Source: BOKV01 sp049289295
GTDB lineage: Bacteria > Pseudomonadota > Alphaproteobacteria > Rhizobiales > Rhizobiaceae
DNA: 64,000 bases
Direction of reading: 5' to 3'
Assembly (NCBI GenBank): GCA_049289295.1
Contig: JBATLL010000075.1
Location: 310,001 to 374,000 of the forward strand
The translations under genes and the position numbers were made by a program. Numbering within the stretch: position 1 is the first letter of the stretch; every line of letters begins with the position of its first letter. This document shows, in pieces, positions 52,919-60,780 of this stretch. The notes under the pieces are model-generated. The model made no database searches and was not told where the DNA came from. It saw nothing but the letters and a program-made list of their open reading frames with translations.

Positions 52919-52933
52919 TGGTTTGCGGGTAAA
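52905..52933 (-). promoter_or_regulatory. Predicted betI promoter
   Basis: On the - strand TTTACC (52933-52928) and TATATT (52910-52905) are spaced by 17 bases. Transcription would start near 52898, inside the palindrome. Confidence 0.5.
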
Positions 52934-53034
52934 CGGAAAAAATGGTGAGAATGCCATCCCGTTGAAACCGGCAGCAAAGCAGCGCAACGCTGGCCGGTGG
53001 ATACAGTTTCAAACCGCGCTGCAGGGAGAAGAAA

Positions 53035-53991
53035 ATGATTTCTCGTTGGAACAAACGCAGCATGATTGCCGGACTGGTCTTGGCGGGGATGGTTGGCACA
53101 GCGCCCGCCCTGGCAGCTGACGCCGAATCATGCGCGAAAGTGCGTTTCTCGGATGTAGGCTGGACTGACATTACCGCAACCACAGCGGTGACCACCTTTC
53201 TGCTGAAATCACTGGGCTATGAAACGAACATCGAAATCCTTTCGGTGCCGGTGACCTACACATCGCTGAAGAACAAGGACATCGACATTTTCCTTGGCAA
53301 CTGGATGCCGACCATGGAAGCGGACATCCGCCCCTATCTTGACGACAAGTCGGTCGAAAGCATCGGGGTCAATCTGGAAGGTGCCAAATATACGCTTGCC
53401 ACCAATGCCAAGGGCGCTGAACTGGGCATCAAGGATTTCGCGGACATTGCCGCGCATCGTGATGCACTTGACGGGAAGATCTATGGTATCGAACCCGGCA
53501 ATGACGGCAACCGGCTGATCCTCGACATGATCGAGAAGGATGCCTTTGGGCTCAAGGGTTTCGAAGTCGTGGAATCGTCCGAAGCCGGCATGCTGGCGCA
53601 GGTTGCACGGGCCGAAAAGGGTGGCGAGCCGGTGATTTTCCTCGGTTGGGAACCACATCCGATGAATGCGAACTTCTCACTGACCTACCTCACGGGCGGT
53701 GACGATTTCTTCGGACCCAACCTTGGCGGTGCGACCGTTCTCACCAATGTGCGGGCCGGCTACATCGCGGAATGCCCGAACGCGGGCAAGCTGATCTCCA
53801 ACATGAAGTTCACACTGGCCATGGAAAACCAGATCATGGGTTCCATCCTTGATGGTGGAATGGATCCGGAAAAGGCTGCCGTGGAATGGATGAAAGCCAA
53901 TGCAGATGCGACAGCGCCGTGGCTGGAGGGTGTGACGACCCGCGACGGCGGTGATGCGATGGCGGCTGTCAAGGCAGCGCTCGGCATGTAA
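53035..53991 (+). CDS. choX: Choline ABC transporter substrate-binding protein
   Basis: The 318-residue protein has a signal peptide (residues 1-27, cleavage after PALA) and an OpuAC-type ligand-binding domain with aromatic residues such as VGWTDIT, LGNWMP, and LGWEPHPMN that could form the choline-binding box. It delivers choline to ChoW. GCAGGGAGAAG precedes the ATG. The gene is divergent from betI and followed by a strong hairpin before choW. Confidence 0.93.
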   Translation: MISRWNKRSMIAGLVLAGMVGTAPALAADAESCAKVRFSDVGWTDITATTAVTTFLLKSLGYETNIEILSVPVTYTSLKNKDIDIFLGNWMPTMEADIRPYLDDKSVESIGVNLEGAKYTLATNAKGAELGIKDFADIAAHRDALDGKIYGIEPGNDGNRLILDMIEKDAFGLKGFEVVESSEAGMLAQVARAEKGGEPVIFLGWEPHPMNANFSLTYLTGGDDFFGPNLGGATVLTNVRAGYIAECPNAGKLISNMKFTLAMENQIMGSILDGGMDPEKAAVEWMKANADATAPWLEGVTTRDGGDAMAAVKAALGM

Positions 53992-54022
53992 ATATCGGAA
54001 TCAACGTTCCGACACATGTAGC

Positions 54023-54046
54023 GGGGCGGCACCAAGGTGCCGCCCC
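54023..54046 (+). other. mRNA hairpin between choX and choW
   Basis: GGGGCGGCACC and GGTGCCGCCCC are perfect 11-base arms around a two-base AA centre. No T-tract follows, so it is more likely to protect the choX message or dampen choW expression than to act as a full terminator. Confidence 0.65.
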
Positions 54047-54081
54047 GGTCTGCAAAAGGGCAGGCCAGGGGAGGGGAAACA

Positions 54082-54936
54082 ATGGATCCGATTTCGGAAT
54101 TCGTGAGTGACAACAAGTTGCCGATCGGCATCTGGGGCAAGAGCTTCTTCGAATTTCTTACCGACAATCTCGAATGGTTCTTCGACCTGATCGCCGATTC
54201 GATGAAGGCAATCCTCGATTTCCAGATCGATGCATTGCTTTTGATACCCCCTGCCTTGCTGATTATCGCCATCGCCCTCCTGGCCTGGTACCTTCAGAAA
54301 TCCTGGAAGCTGGCAATCGGCGTCGCGCTGGGCCTGCTCTTCATCGTCAATCAGGGGCTGTGGAAGGAAACCGTCGAAACACTTGTCCTGGTAGTTGCTG
54401 CAGCAGCCGCTTCAATGGCTATCGGCGTTCCCATCGGAATCTGGTGCGGGCACAATGAGCGCGTATGGCGCATGATGCAGCCGCTGCTCGATCTGATGCA
54501 AACCCTGCCAACCTTCGTCTACCTCATTCCGGTTCTGATCATGTTCGGCCTCGGACTGGCTCCAGGACTGATCGTTACCGTGATCTTTGCTGCGCCAACC
54601 CCGATCCGCCTGACATATCTTGGCATCAGGTCCGTACCCAAGCCGATGATCGAGGCAGGTCAGGCATTCGGTGCCACGCCGCGCCAGTTGCTGTGGAAGG
54701 TCGAACTGCCATCGGCGTTGCCGACCATCATGGCCGGGCTGACCCAGTGCATCATGCTGTCACTTTCGATGGTCGTGATTGCTGCCCTCATTGGGGCCAA
54801 CGGCCTTGGCAAGCCGGTGGTGAGAGCCCTGAATTCGGTAAACATCCCGCTTGGGCTGGAGGCTGGTTTTGCCATCGTGATCCTGGCGATCATCCTTGAC
54901 CGGATGAGCCGTATCAGCCGGGGAGGCCAGTCATGA
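54082..54936 (+). CDS. choW: Choline ABC transporter permease
   Basis: The 284-residue protein has six membrane segments and the OpuAB/ProW-type permease core with LMQTLPTFVYLIPVLIMFG, IEAGQAFGATPRQLLWKVELPSALPTIMAG (EAA loop) and the ALIGANGLG end. ATG 54082 follows GGGGAGGGGAAAC and was chosen over an upstream in-frame start at 54037. The stop overlaps choV (ATGA). Confidence 0.94.
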   Translation: MDPISEFVSDNKLPIGIWGKSFFEFLTDNLEWFFDLIADSMKAILDFQIDALLLIPPALLIIAIALLAWYLQKSWKLAIGVALGLLFIVNQGLWKETVETLVLVVAAAAASMAIGVPIGIWCGHNERVWRMMQPLLDLMQTLPTFVYLIPVLIMFGLGLAPGLIVTVIFAAPTPIRLTYLGIRSVPKPMIEAGQAFGATPRQLLWKVELPSALPTIMAGLTQCIMLSLSMVVIAALIGANGLGKPVVRALNSVNIPLGLEAGFAIVILAIILDRMSRISRGGQS

Positions 54937-56114
54937 GCCGCGCGATAGAATTCGAGAATGTCGATATCGTGTTCGGCGAGAAACAGTCCGAAGCGCTGGA
55001 AATGATCGATGCCGGGGAGGATCGCACGACCATCCTCGAAAAGACCGGTTCCGTACTGGGGTGCGCTGGCGCCAATCTAGCCGTCGACGAAGGGGAAATC
55101 AGCGTGCTCATGGGGCTATCGGGATCGGGCAAATCGACCTTGCTGCGATCGGTCAATCGCCTCAATGAGGTTGCCCGCGGTTCTGTCAGGGTGAACCATG
55201 AAGGAAAGATGATCGATATCGTGCGATGCGAAGCGGCGATGCTCCGCGATGTGCGTCAGCGGACGGTATCGATGGTGTTTCAGCAATTCGGACTGCTGCC
55301 ATGGCGCACAGTCGAGGACAATGTCGGATTCGGACTTGAACTGGCTGGTGTCAGCGCGGATGAGCGCAAGAAGCGGGTGCAGCGCCAACTGGCGCTTGTT
55401 GACCTTTCCGACTGGGCGGGCAAGCAGGTGCATGAACTGTCCGGCGGCATGCAGCAGCGTGTTGGTCTGGCGCGGGCATTTGCGACCGATGCGCCGATCC
55501 TCCTGATGGACGAGCCGTTTTCTGCGCTTGATCCGTTGATCCGGACCAAGCTGCAGGATGCATTGCTGGACTGGCAAAAGGTACTGAAAAAGACCATCCT
55601 GTTCGTCAGCCACGATCTTGAAGAGGCGCTCAAGATTGGCAATCGGATCACGATCATGGAAGGCGGACGCATTGTGCAAAGCGGAGCGCCGGAAGACATC
55701 ATCCTGCGTCCTGCCAATGATTATGTGCGCGACTTCATCGCCAATGTGAATCCACTGAGCGTGCTTACCGCCTGGAATGTAATGCGCGACCGGCGTGATC
55801 TGGAAAGTGCCGGGGGTGACTGGGTCTGGCTGGACCGGCGCAAGGCGACAAGGTTCAAGCTGGACAAGGACCAGTGCGTGATTGGTGCAGAACGCAATGG
55901 CAAGCCGGTAAGCTGGTCACCATGTTCCGGCCTCGAAGGGCAGGGCGATGAACCCGACCTTGTCTATTGGGCGCAACAGGGAACACCGTTGAAAACCGTC
56001 ATGCTGGCCATCCACCGCTCGCAAACAGCACCGGTGGCAGTGTTCGACGATTCATCGCGGTTCCTTGGATCGATCGGCGTGCGCGATGTGCTCAAGGCAA
56101 TCCTGCGCCGCTAG
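54933..56114 (+). CDS. choV: Choline ABC transporter ATP-binding protein
   Basis: The 393-residue ABC ATPase has Walker A GLSGSGKS at residues 61-68, VFQQFGLLPW in the Q-loop, the signature LSGGMQQR, Walker B ILLMDEPFSALD and a switch His in VSHDLEEALK. The residues after about 280 form a CBS-like regulatory region as in ProV/OpuAA. It energises ChoW and is translationally coupled to it. The gene ends 20 bases before the convergent ccoS. Confidence 0.94.
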   Translation: MSRAIEFENVDIVFGEKQSEALEMIDAGEDRTTILEKTGSVLGCAGANLAVDEGEISVLMGLSGSGKSTLLRSVNRLNEVARGSVRVNHEGKMIDIVRCEAAMLRDVRQRTVSMVFQQFGLLPWRTVEDNVGFGLELAGVSADERKKRVQRQLALVDLSDWAGKQVHELSGGMQQRVGLARAFATDAPILLMDEPFSALDPLIRTKLQDALLDWQKVLKKTILFVSHDLEEALKIGNRITIMEGGRIVQSGAPEDIILRPANDYVRDFIANVNPLSVLTAWNVMRDRRDLESAGGDWVWLDRRKATRFKLDKDQCVIGAERNGKPVSWSPCSGLEGQGDEPDLVYWAQQGTPLKTVMLAIHRSQTAPVAVFDDSSRFLGSIGVRDVLKAILRR

Positions 56115-56134
56115 AAAAGCCAAACGATACAGGA

Positions 56135-56290
56135 TCATTTGGCGGGTCGGTCGTCGCCATCGTCCAGCACCCGCCAGGATGCTCCGTCAAGGTCCTCATA
56201 CTGGCCGGATTTGAGTGACCACAGGAAAGCAGCAAGGCCCAACCCACCCAGGAAAAGCGCTATCGGAATCAGAAATATCAGGTGGTTCAT
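56135..56290 (-). CDS. ccoS: Cytochrome cbb3 oxidase maturation protein CcoS
   Basis: The 51-residue product begins MNHLIFLIPIALFLGGLG (one membrane helix), then WSLKSGQYEDLDG, the CcoS signature, and a short acidic tail ending RPAK. Its ATG overlaps the stop of ccoI (ATGA). CcoS is needed for heme and copper insertion into the cbb3 oxidase. Confidence 0.92.
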   Translation of the reverse strand: MNHLIFLIPIALFLGGLGLAAFLWSLKSGQYEDLDGASWRVLDDGDDRPAK

Positions 56291-58551
56291 GGCGTGACCT
56301 GTTGCAGTTTGCCGGGACTTCCGGCGCGGCTGGCATCCTGCGCCAGGGTGTGACTGGCGGCCCTTTGCTCACCAATGTTGAGCCGTAGCGCGTTCAGCAC
56401 GACGAGTATCGACGATGACGACATGGCAAGGGCGGCAACCAGCGGGGTGGCGTGGCCCATCACTGCCATGGGTACGGCAACCAGATTGTAGGCAATGGCA
56501 ATGGCGAAGTTCTGAAGGACCAGCTTGCGCGCCTTGCGGGAAATCGTGATTGCGTCTGCAACAGGTTCGAGATTGCCGTGCAGGAAAACGAAGTCGGCTG
56601 ATGCGCGACCGATGTCCGCTGCTTCCGCCGGGGCGAAAGAGGCATGGGCCATTGCGAGTGCGGGAGCATCGTTGATACCGTCGCCTACCATCAGCGGGCG
56701 ATGACCTTCCCTTACAAGAGCACGCATTCGTTCAAGCTTGTCGGACGGGGTAACCCTTGCCTTCCAGTCATCAATGCCCGTGGCCCTGGCGACTTCGCCT
56801 GCCCTTGCGGACGAGTCACCGGTGAGCATTTCGCTGCCAATTCCCATGTTTGCGAGCGAGCGAACGATCTCGACCCCACCGGGGCGCAGCACTTCGCTGT
56901 ATTCGAAACGGGCCAGTTCACGCCCATCAACGGAAAGGACAATACCCTCGCCGGCTTCCCTGCCGAGCGCCCAGTCCGGTCGCCCGAGCCGAAGTGTCTG
57001 GTGGCGCCAGTCTGCTTCAAGACCATGTCCGGGATGTTCGCGAATGCCACTCAGGTCTGCCATCGGCGCGGAAATCGGGAACTGGGATGCTATGGCCCGG
57101 GAAAATGGGTGATGGCTCGCCGATGCGAGGTTTGCCGCAAGGTTGAGAGCGTCCCTGTCATGGCTGGAAACAAGCCGCGCCACCGGAATGCCGCGTGTCA
57201 ATGTGCCTGTCTTGTCGAAGATCGCATGATCGACCTCTGCCAGCTTTTCGAGGGCTGCGCCGTTGCGAACCATGATGCCACTGCGAAACAGTCTCCCTGC
57301 CGCAACCACATGGACAATCGGGACAGCGAGACCAAGAGCGCAGGGGCAGGTAATGACCAATACCGCAATCGCCGTGGAGGCAGCGAAGTGGAATCCCTGA
57401 CCCAAGGCCAGCCAGCCCAGAAAGGTTCCAAGCGCGAGCAGGTGAACAGCTGGAGCATAGAATGATGCGGCTCTGTCAGCCAGACGCCGATAACCAGCTT
57501 TCGCGTTTTCCGCCTCGCCCATCATGCGGATCATTTCGGCGACAAATGAATCACGTGCCGTGGCGGTTGCCTCGATGACTACCGGGCCATCGAGGTTCAT
57601 GACACCGGCATTGATTGACGCACCGGCTTCGCGTGTGACCGGCTTGCTTTCGCCGGACACGATGGAGCAGTCAAACGATCCGGTGCCCTGCAGGATGAGG
57701 CCATCCACGGGAACGCGATTTCCTGCAGCCACGAGAACCTTCATGCCCGGTGTCACTTCGCCCACCGGAACAAATTCATGGCTGCCATCTTCCGATATGA
57801 TCGTGGCTCCAGCCGGTGAGAGGCGCGCCAGTGAGCGCACTGCCGAGCGGGCACGTTCACGCATCAGGTGATCGAGTGTGCGGCCAACGAGCAGAAAGAA
57901 GAGCAGCGAAACTGCGGCATCGAAATAGGCGTGACCGCCATGGTTGATCGTTTCATAGAGCGACATGAGTGCCGCAAGAATGACAGCTAGTGAAATGGGG
58001 ACGTCCATGTTCAACTGCCCCTTGCGGACCGCGCTCCAGGCCGGGCGGAAGAAGGGGCCGCCTGACCATGCAATGGCGGGAAGGGCAATCAGTGCTGAAA
58101 TCCAGTGGAACATGTCGCGCGTTGCGCCATCTGCGCCCGACCAGACGGAAACCGAAAGAAGCATGATGTTGCCGGCGGCAAATCCGGCAATACCCAAAGC
58201 AATCAGCAGTGACTTGAGAACCGGGTCGGAGGCACCTTCGACCGGCTCGGCAACATGGTTCTCGTAACCGATGGCCGCTACGCTTGCAGCGACGCGGGCT
58301 GGGTTTGCCTCACCGCGTTTCCATTTGAAGGCCAGCGTGTGGGTCGAGAGATTGAGCCTGGCCGAGCTGATGCCATCGACTGACAGGGCGGCTTTTTCGA
58401 CCGAAGCGATGCAGGCTCCACAATGAGCGCCGGGTACAGTCAGCCAGGATTCCAACAGGCCGTCGCCGATATCGCGGCTGGCAAGTTCGATTTCTTCGCC
58501 TGTCGGAAGACGGGCAGGCAGTGAATCGGTGCCGGGGGCGCAGCAGCTCAT
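56287..58551 (-). CDS. ccoI: Copper-translocating P-type ATPase CcoI/FixI
   Basis: The 754-residue P1B ATPase supplies copper to cbb3 oxidase. It has an N-terminal MSCC, a heavy-metal-associated domain with HCGAC (Cys44 and Cys47), eight membrane segments, the transport motif CPCALGLAVP, the phosphorylation site DKTGTLTRG, HHPFSRA, and the hinge GDGINDAPAL. The ATG overlaps the ccoH stop (ATGA). The gene lies in the ccoGHIS order usual for the oxidase assembly unit. Confidence 0.95.
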   Translation of the reverse strand: MSCCAPGTDSLPARLPTGEEIELASRDIGDGLLESWLTVPGAHCGACIASVEKAALSVDGISSARLNLSTHTLAFKWKRGEANPARVAASVAAIGYENHVAEPVEGASDPVLKSLLIALGIAGFAAGNIMLLSVSVWSGADGATRDMFHWISALIALPAIAWSGGPFFRPAWSAVRKGQLNMDVPISLAVILAALMSLYETINHGGHAYFDAAVSLLFFLLVGRTLDHLMRERARSAVRSLARLSPAGATIISEDGSHEFVPVGEVTPGMKVLVAAGNRVPVDGLILQGTGSFDCSIVSGESKPVTREAGASINAGVMNLDGPVVIEATATARDSFVAEMIRMMGEAENAKAGYRRLADRAASFYAPAVHLLALGTFLGWLALGQGFHFAASTAIAVLVITCPCALGLAVPIVHVVAAGRLFRSGIMVRNGAALEKLAEVDHAIFDKTGTLTRGIPVARLVSSHDRDALNLAANLASASHHPFSRAIASQFPISAPMADLSGIREHPGHGLEADWRHQTLRLGRPDWALGREAGEGIVLSVDGRELARFEYSEVLRPGGVEIVRSLANMGIGSEMLTGDSSARAGEVARATGIDDWKARVTPSDKLERMRALVREGHRPLMVGDGINDAPALAMAHASFAPAEAADIGRASADFVFLHGNLEPVADAITISRKARKLVLQNFAIAIAYNLVAVPMAVMGHATPLVAALAMSSSSILVVLNALRLNIGEQRAASHTLAQDASRAGSPGKLQQVTP

Positions 58552-59045
58552 CTGGTTTGGCTCTCCGCGACGGCCAGTCTTTGTTCAAGCTTCCAGGCTG
58601 TTCCATCGGGCATTGTGGCCACGAGTTTTGCCTGCCAGATGCCGGCGGCAAGATCAGAAGACGCGCTCCACCGCCCATGACCTGCCGAAGTGAGTTCGAC
58701 AGTGTGATCCTGGGATTCGTTGGAAGGTCTGCCCAGTGCAATGGAAGCAGCCTGAAGCGCAACCGGTTCGCCTTCGCGCGTGTTCAATTGAAAAACGAGC
58801 TCGCCATTGCTCAATTCAAGATTGCCGCGCAAACCAAGCGCGGCCTGCTTGCGGGCCTTTTCGTTTTCCTCGTTGAAAGTCTGTCCGGCGACGTAGGAAT
58901 TGCGCACAACCAGACCGGTCCAGGAATTCGTCGCGAAGACCGCCAGGATCACGTTGACCGTGATGATCGTTCCGAAGAAAAGTACCAGAACGCCCAGCAT
59001 GTGCCATCCGGTAAACTGTCGTGTGCCTGCGGATGTGGGATTCAT
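58548..59045 (-). CDS. ccoH: FixH/CcoH family protein
   Basis: The 165-residue protein has one N-terminal membrane helix after RQFTGWHMLGVLV and a periplasmic beta-rich domain. FixH helps assemble cbb3 oxidase, perhaps with the copper pump. ATG 59045 starts one base after the ccoG stop. The open frame continues 38 codons upstream without FixH similarity. The stop overlaps ccoI (ATGA). Confidence 0.9.
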   Translation of the reverse strand: MNPTSAGTRQFTGWHMLGVLVLFFGTIITVNVILAVFATNSWTGLVVRNSYVAGQTFNEENEKARKQAALGLRGNLELSNGELVFQLNTREGEPVALQAASIALGRPSNESQDHTVELTSAGHGRWSASSDLAAGIWQAKLVATMPDGTAWKLEQRLAVAESQTR

Positions 59046-59046
59046 T

Positions 59047-60600
59047 TCATTCTCCCTTTTCAAATCTGGCGGCATATTCTGCCGTTTCCGATCCATTGAC
59101 ATCCTGAATGCGGAACTTGAACCCGGTCGTTGCTTCGGCCAGATCGGCGGGATTGGCACGAAGGAAGACCTTGACCGATTCCAGCTGGTCAGGTTTCGCC
59201 TGAATGGTCAGCTCGGAAACCGGCTCATCGGTCTTGTTCGAGACGGTCATCTGCGCTCCCGGCAGACCTTCGATCGTGAGCTGGATCGTGCGCGGCTCAG
59301 GCATCATGTTCAAAACCTTTATCGTATAGCCGTTGCGCACACTACCGTCCGACAACTGCACGAATACGGGATTGCGATCATGCAGGACGTTGAGTTCAAG
59401 GCGCGTGCGGTGAAGCAGGGTGAAGAGAAGCACCAGCCCGATCAGTGACCAGACGAAAAAATAGATTGCGGTGCGGAAACGGACGATCGAGCGCCAGGTG
59501 GTCCGCCTGAATTTGTCGAAAAGCGTTCCGTCCTCACCACGAACACGCACCGGTTCCACCCAGCCTTGCGCGTTTGAAGCCAGCGCCATGTTGGCATTGT
59601 AGTCGGCAAGCGTCACATAACCGATCAGCCCGGTTTCCTTGCCGAGCTTCGTCATGACTGCGTCGCAGGCATCGATACACAAGGCACAGGTGATGCATTC
59701 GAGCTGCTGGCCATCGCGAATGTCGATGCCCATCGGGCAGACGGCAACACAGGCATTGCAATCCACGCAATCGCCTACCGGCTTGCCTTCGGCGGCCATC
59801 TTCTTTGTATGGCGTGAGCGGGGTTCACCACGCCATTCATTGTAGGTGACCGTGAGCGAGTTTTCGTCGAGCATCGCGGCCTGAATGCGCGGCCACGGGC
59901 ACATGTAGGTGCAGACCTGCTCGCGGGAGAGACCACCCAGCAGATAGGTTGTTGTCGCCAGAACGGCGACTGTCATGTAGGCGATGCCCGGCGCCGTGCC
60001 CGTGATGATCTGGCCGAACAAGGATGGGGCATCGGCGAAGTAGAATATCCAGGCGCCGCCGGTCGAGACGGCGATCAGCATCCAGACAAGGTGTTTGATG
60101 GCCCGCTTGGAGAGCTTGCCGACGGACCAGGGTGCGGCATCCAGCTTGATCCTGGCATTGCGGTCGCCTTCGACGGCCCGTTCAACGACCAGAAACAGAT
60201 CGACCCAGACTGTCTGCGGACAGGCATAACCGCACCAGGCGCGGCCGACAGAGGAGGTTAACAGAAACAGTCCGACACCTGCCATGACCAGCAACCCGGC
60301 AACATAGTAGAATTCCTGCGGCCATATCTCGATGAAGAAAAAATAGAAGCGGCGATGGTAAAGGTCGATCAGTACCGCCTGGTCGGGCGCATAGAGCCCG
60401 CGATCCCAGCGAAGCCATGGGGTGATGTAGTAAATCCCGAGCGTCAGGAACATGATGTACCATTTCAGGCGGCGAAAGGTGCCTTGCGCTCGCTTGGGAT
60501 GGATTTTCTTGCGGGCAACATAAAGCGGCTGCTGTGACGCTCTTCGGTTTACCGCCTCAACATCGAATTGTTCGTGGCGAACATCTTCCTTGACGTTCAT
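59047..60600 (-). CDS. ccoG: Cytochrome c oxidase accessory protein CcoG/FixG
   Basis: The 517-residue membrane protein has five to six membrane segments, two ferredoxin-type cysteine clusters (CVDCNACVAVCP and CITCALCIDACD) near residues 270-315, and a C-terminal Ig-like periplasmic domain. It reduces copper for delivery to the cbb3 oxidase. It is the first gene of the ccoGHIS operon; a FixK-type box lies about 95 bases upstream of the ATG at 60600. Confidence 0.94.
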   Translation of the reverse strand: MNVKEDVRHEQFDVEAVNRRASQQPLYVARKKIHPKRAQGTFRRLKWYIMFLTLGIYYITPWLRWDRGLYAPDQAVLIDLYHRRFYFFFIEIWPQEFYYVAGLLVMAGVGLFLLTSSVGRAWCGYACPQTVWVDLFLVVERAVEGDRNARIKLDAAPWSVGKLSKRAIKHLVWMLIAVSTGGAWIFYFADAPSLFGQIITGTAPGIAYMTVAVLATTTYLLGGLSREQVCTYMCPWPRIQAAMLDENSLTVTYNEWRGEPRSRHTKKMAAEGKPVGDCVDCNACVAVCPMGIDIRDGQQLECITCALCIDACDAVMTKLGKETGLIGYVTLADYNANMALASNAQGWVEPVRVRGEDGTLFDKFRRTTWRSIVRFRTAIYFFVWSLIGLVLLFTLLHRTRLELNVLHDRNPVFVQLSDGSVRNGYTIKVLNMMPEPRTIQLTIEGLPGAQMTVSNKTDEPVSELTIQAKPDQLESVKVFLRANPADLAEATTGFKFRIQDVNGSETAEYAARFEKGE

Positions 60601-60694
60601 ATCCGTGATCCCGTTTTTTCAAGGCATCGCAAGCGGATGCCGATGCACACATTTCCCTCGATGAACTGGATATCGTGTCAGGCGAACCAATTCG

Positions 60695-60708
60695 TTGACT
60701 CAGGTCAA
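60695..60708. promoter_or_regulatory. FixK/FnrN-type box upstream of ccoG
   Basis: TTGACTCAGGTCAA (on the + strand) matches the TTGAT/C-N4-G/ATCAA anaerobox with perfect dyad symmetry (TTGAC/GTCAA). It is 95-108 bases upstream of the ccoG ATG on the - strand. Low-oxygen induction by an FNR- or FixK-type regulator is expected; that regulator is not in the window. Confidence 0.75.
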
Positions 60709-60730
60709 TCTGCAAAAAGAGCCGAACAGC

Positions 60731-60756
60731 AAAAAGGCGCCCCTGAGGGCGCCTTT
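60731..60756 (-). terminator. Intrinsic terminator after the spermidine-synthase-like gene
   Basis: On the - strand AAAGGCGCCC pairs perfectly with GGGCGCCTTT around TCAG, followed by TTTTT. It lies 25-50 bases after the stop at 60781 and separates this gene from the ccoG promoter. Confidence 0.9.
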
Positions 60757-60780
60757 GTATTCTTCCGACGGCTTCTGGAA

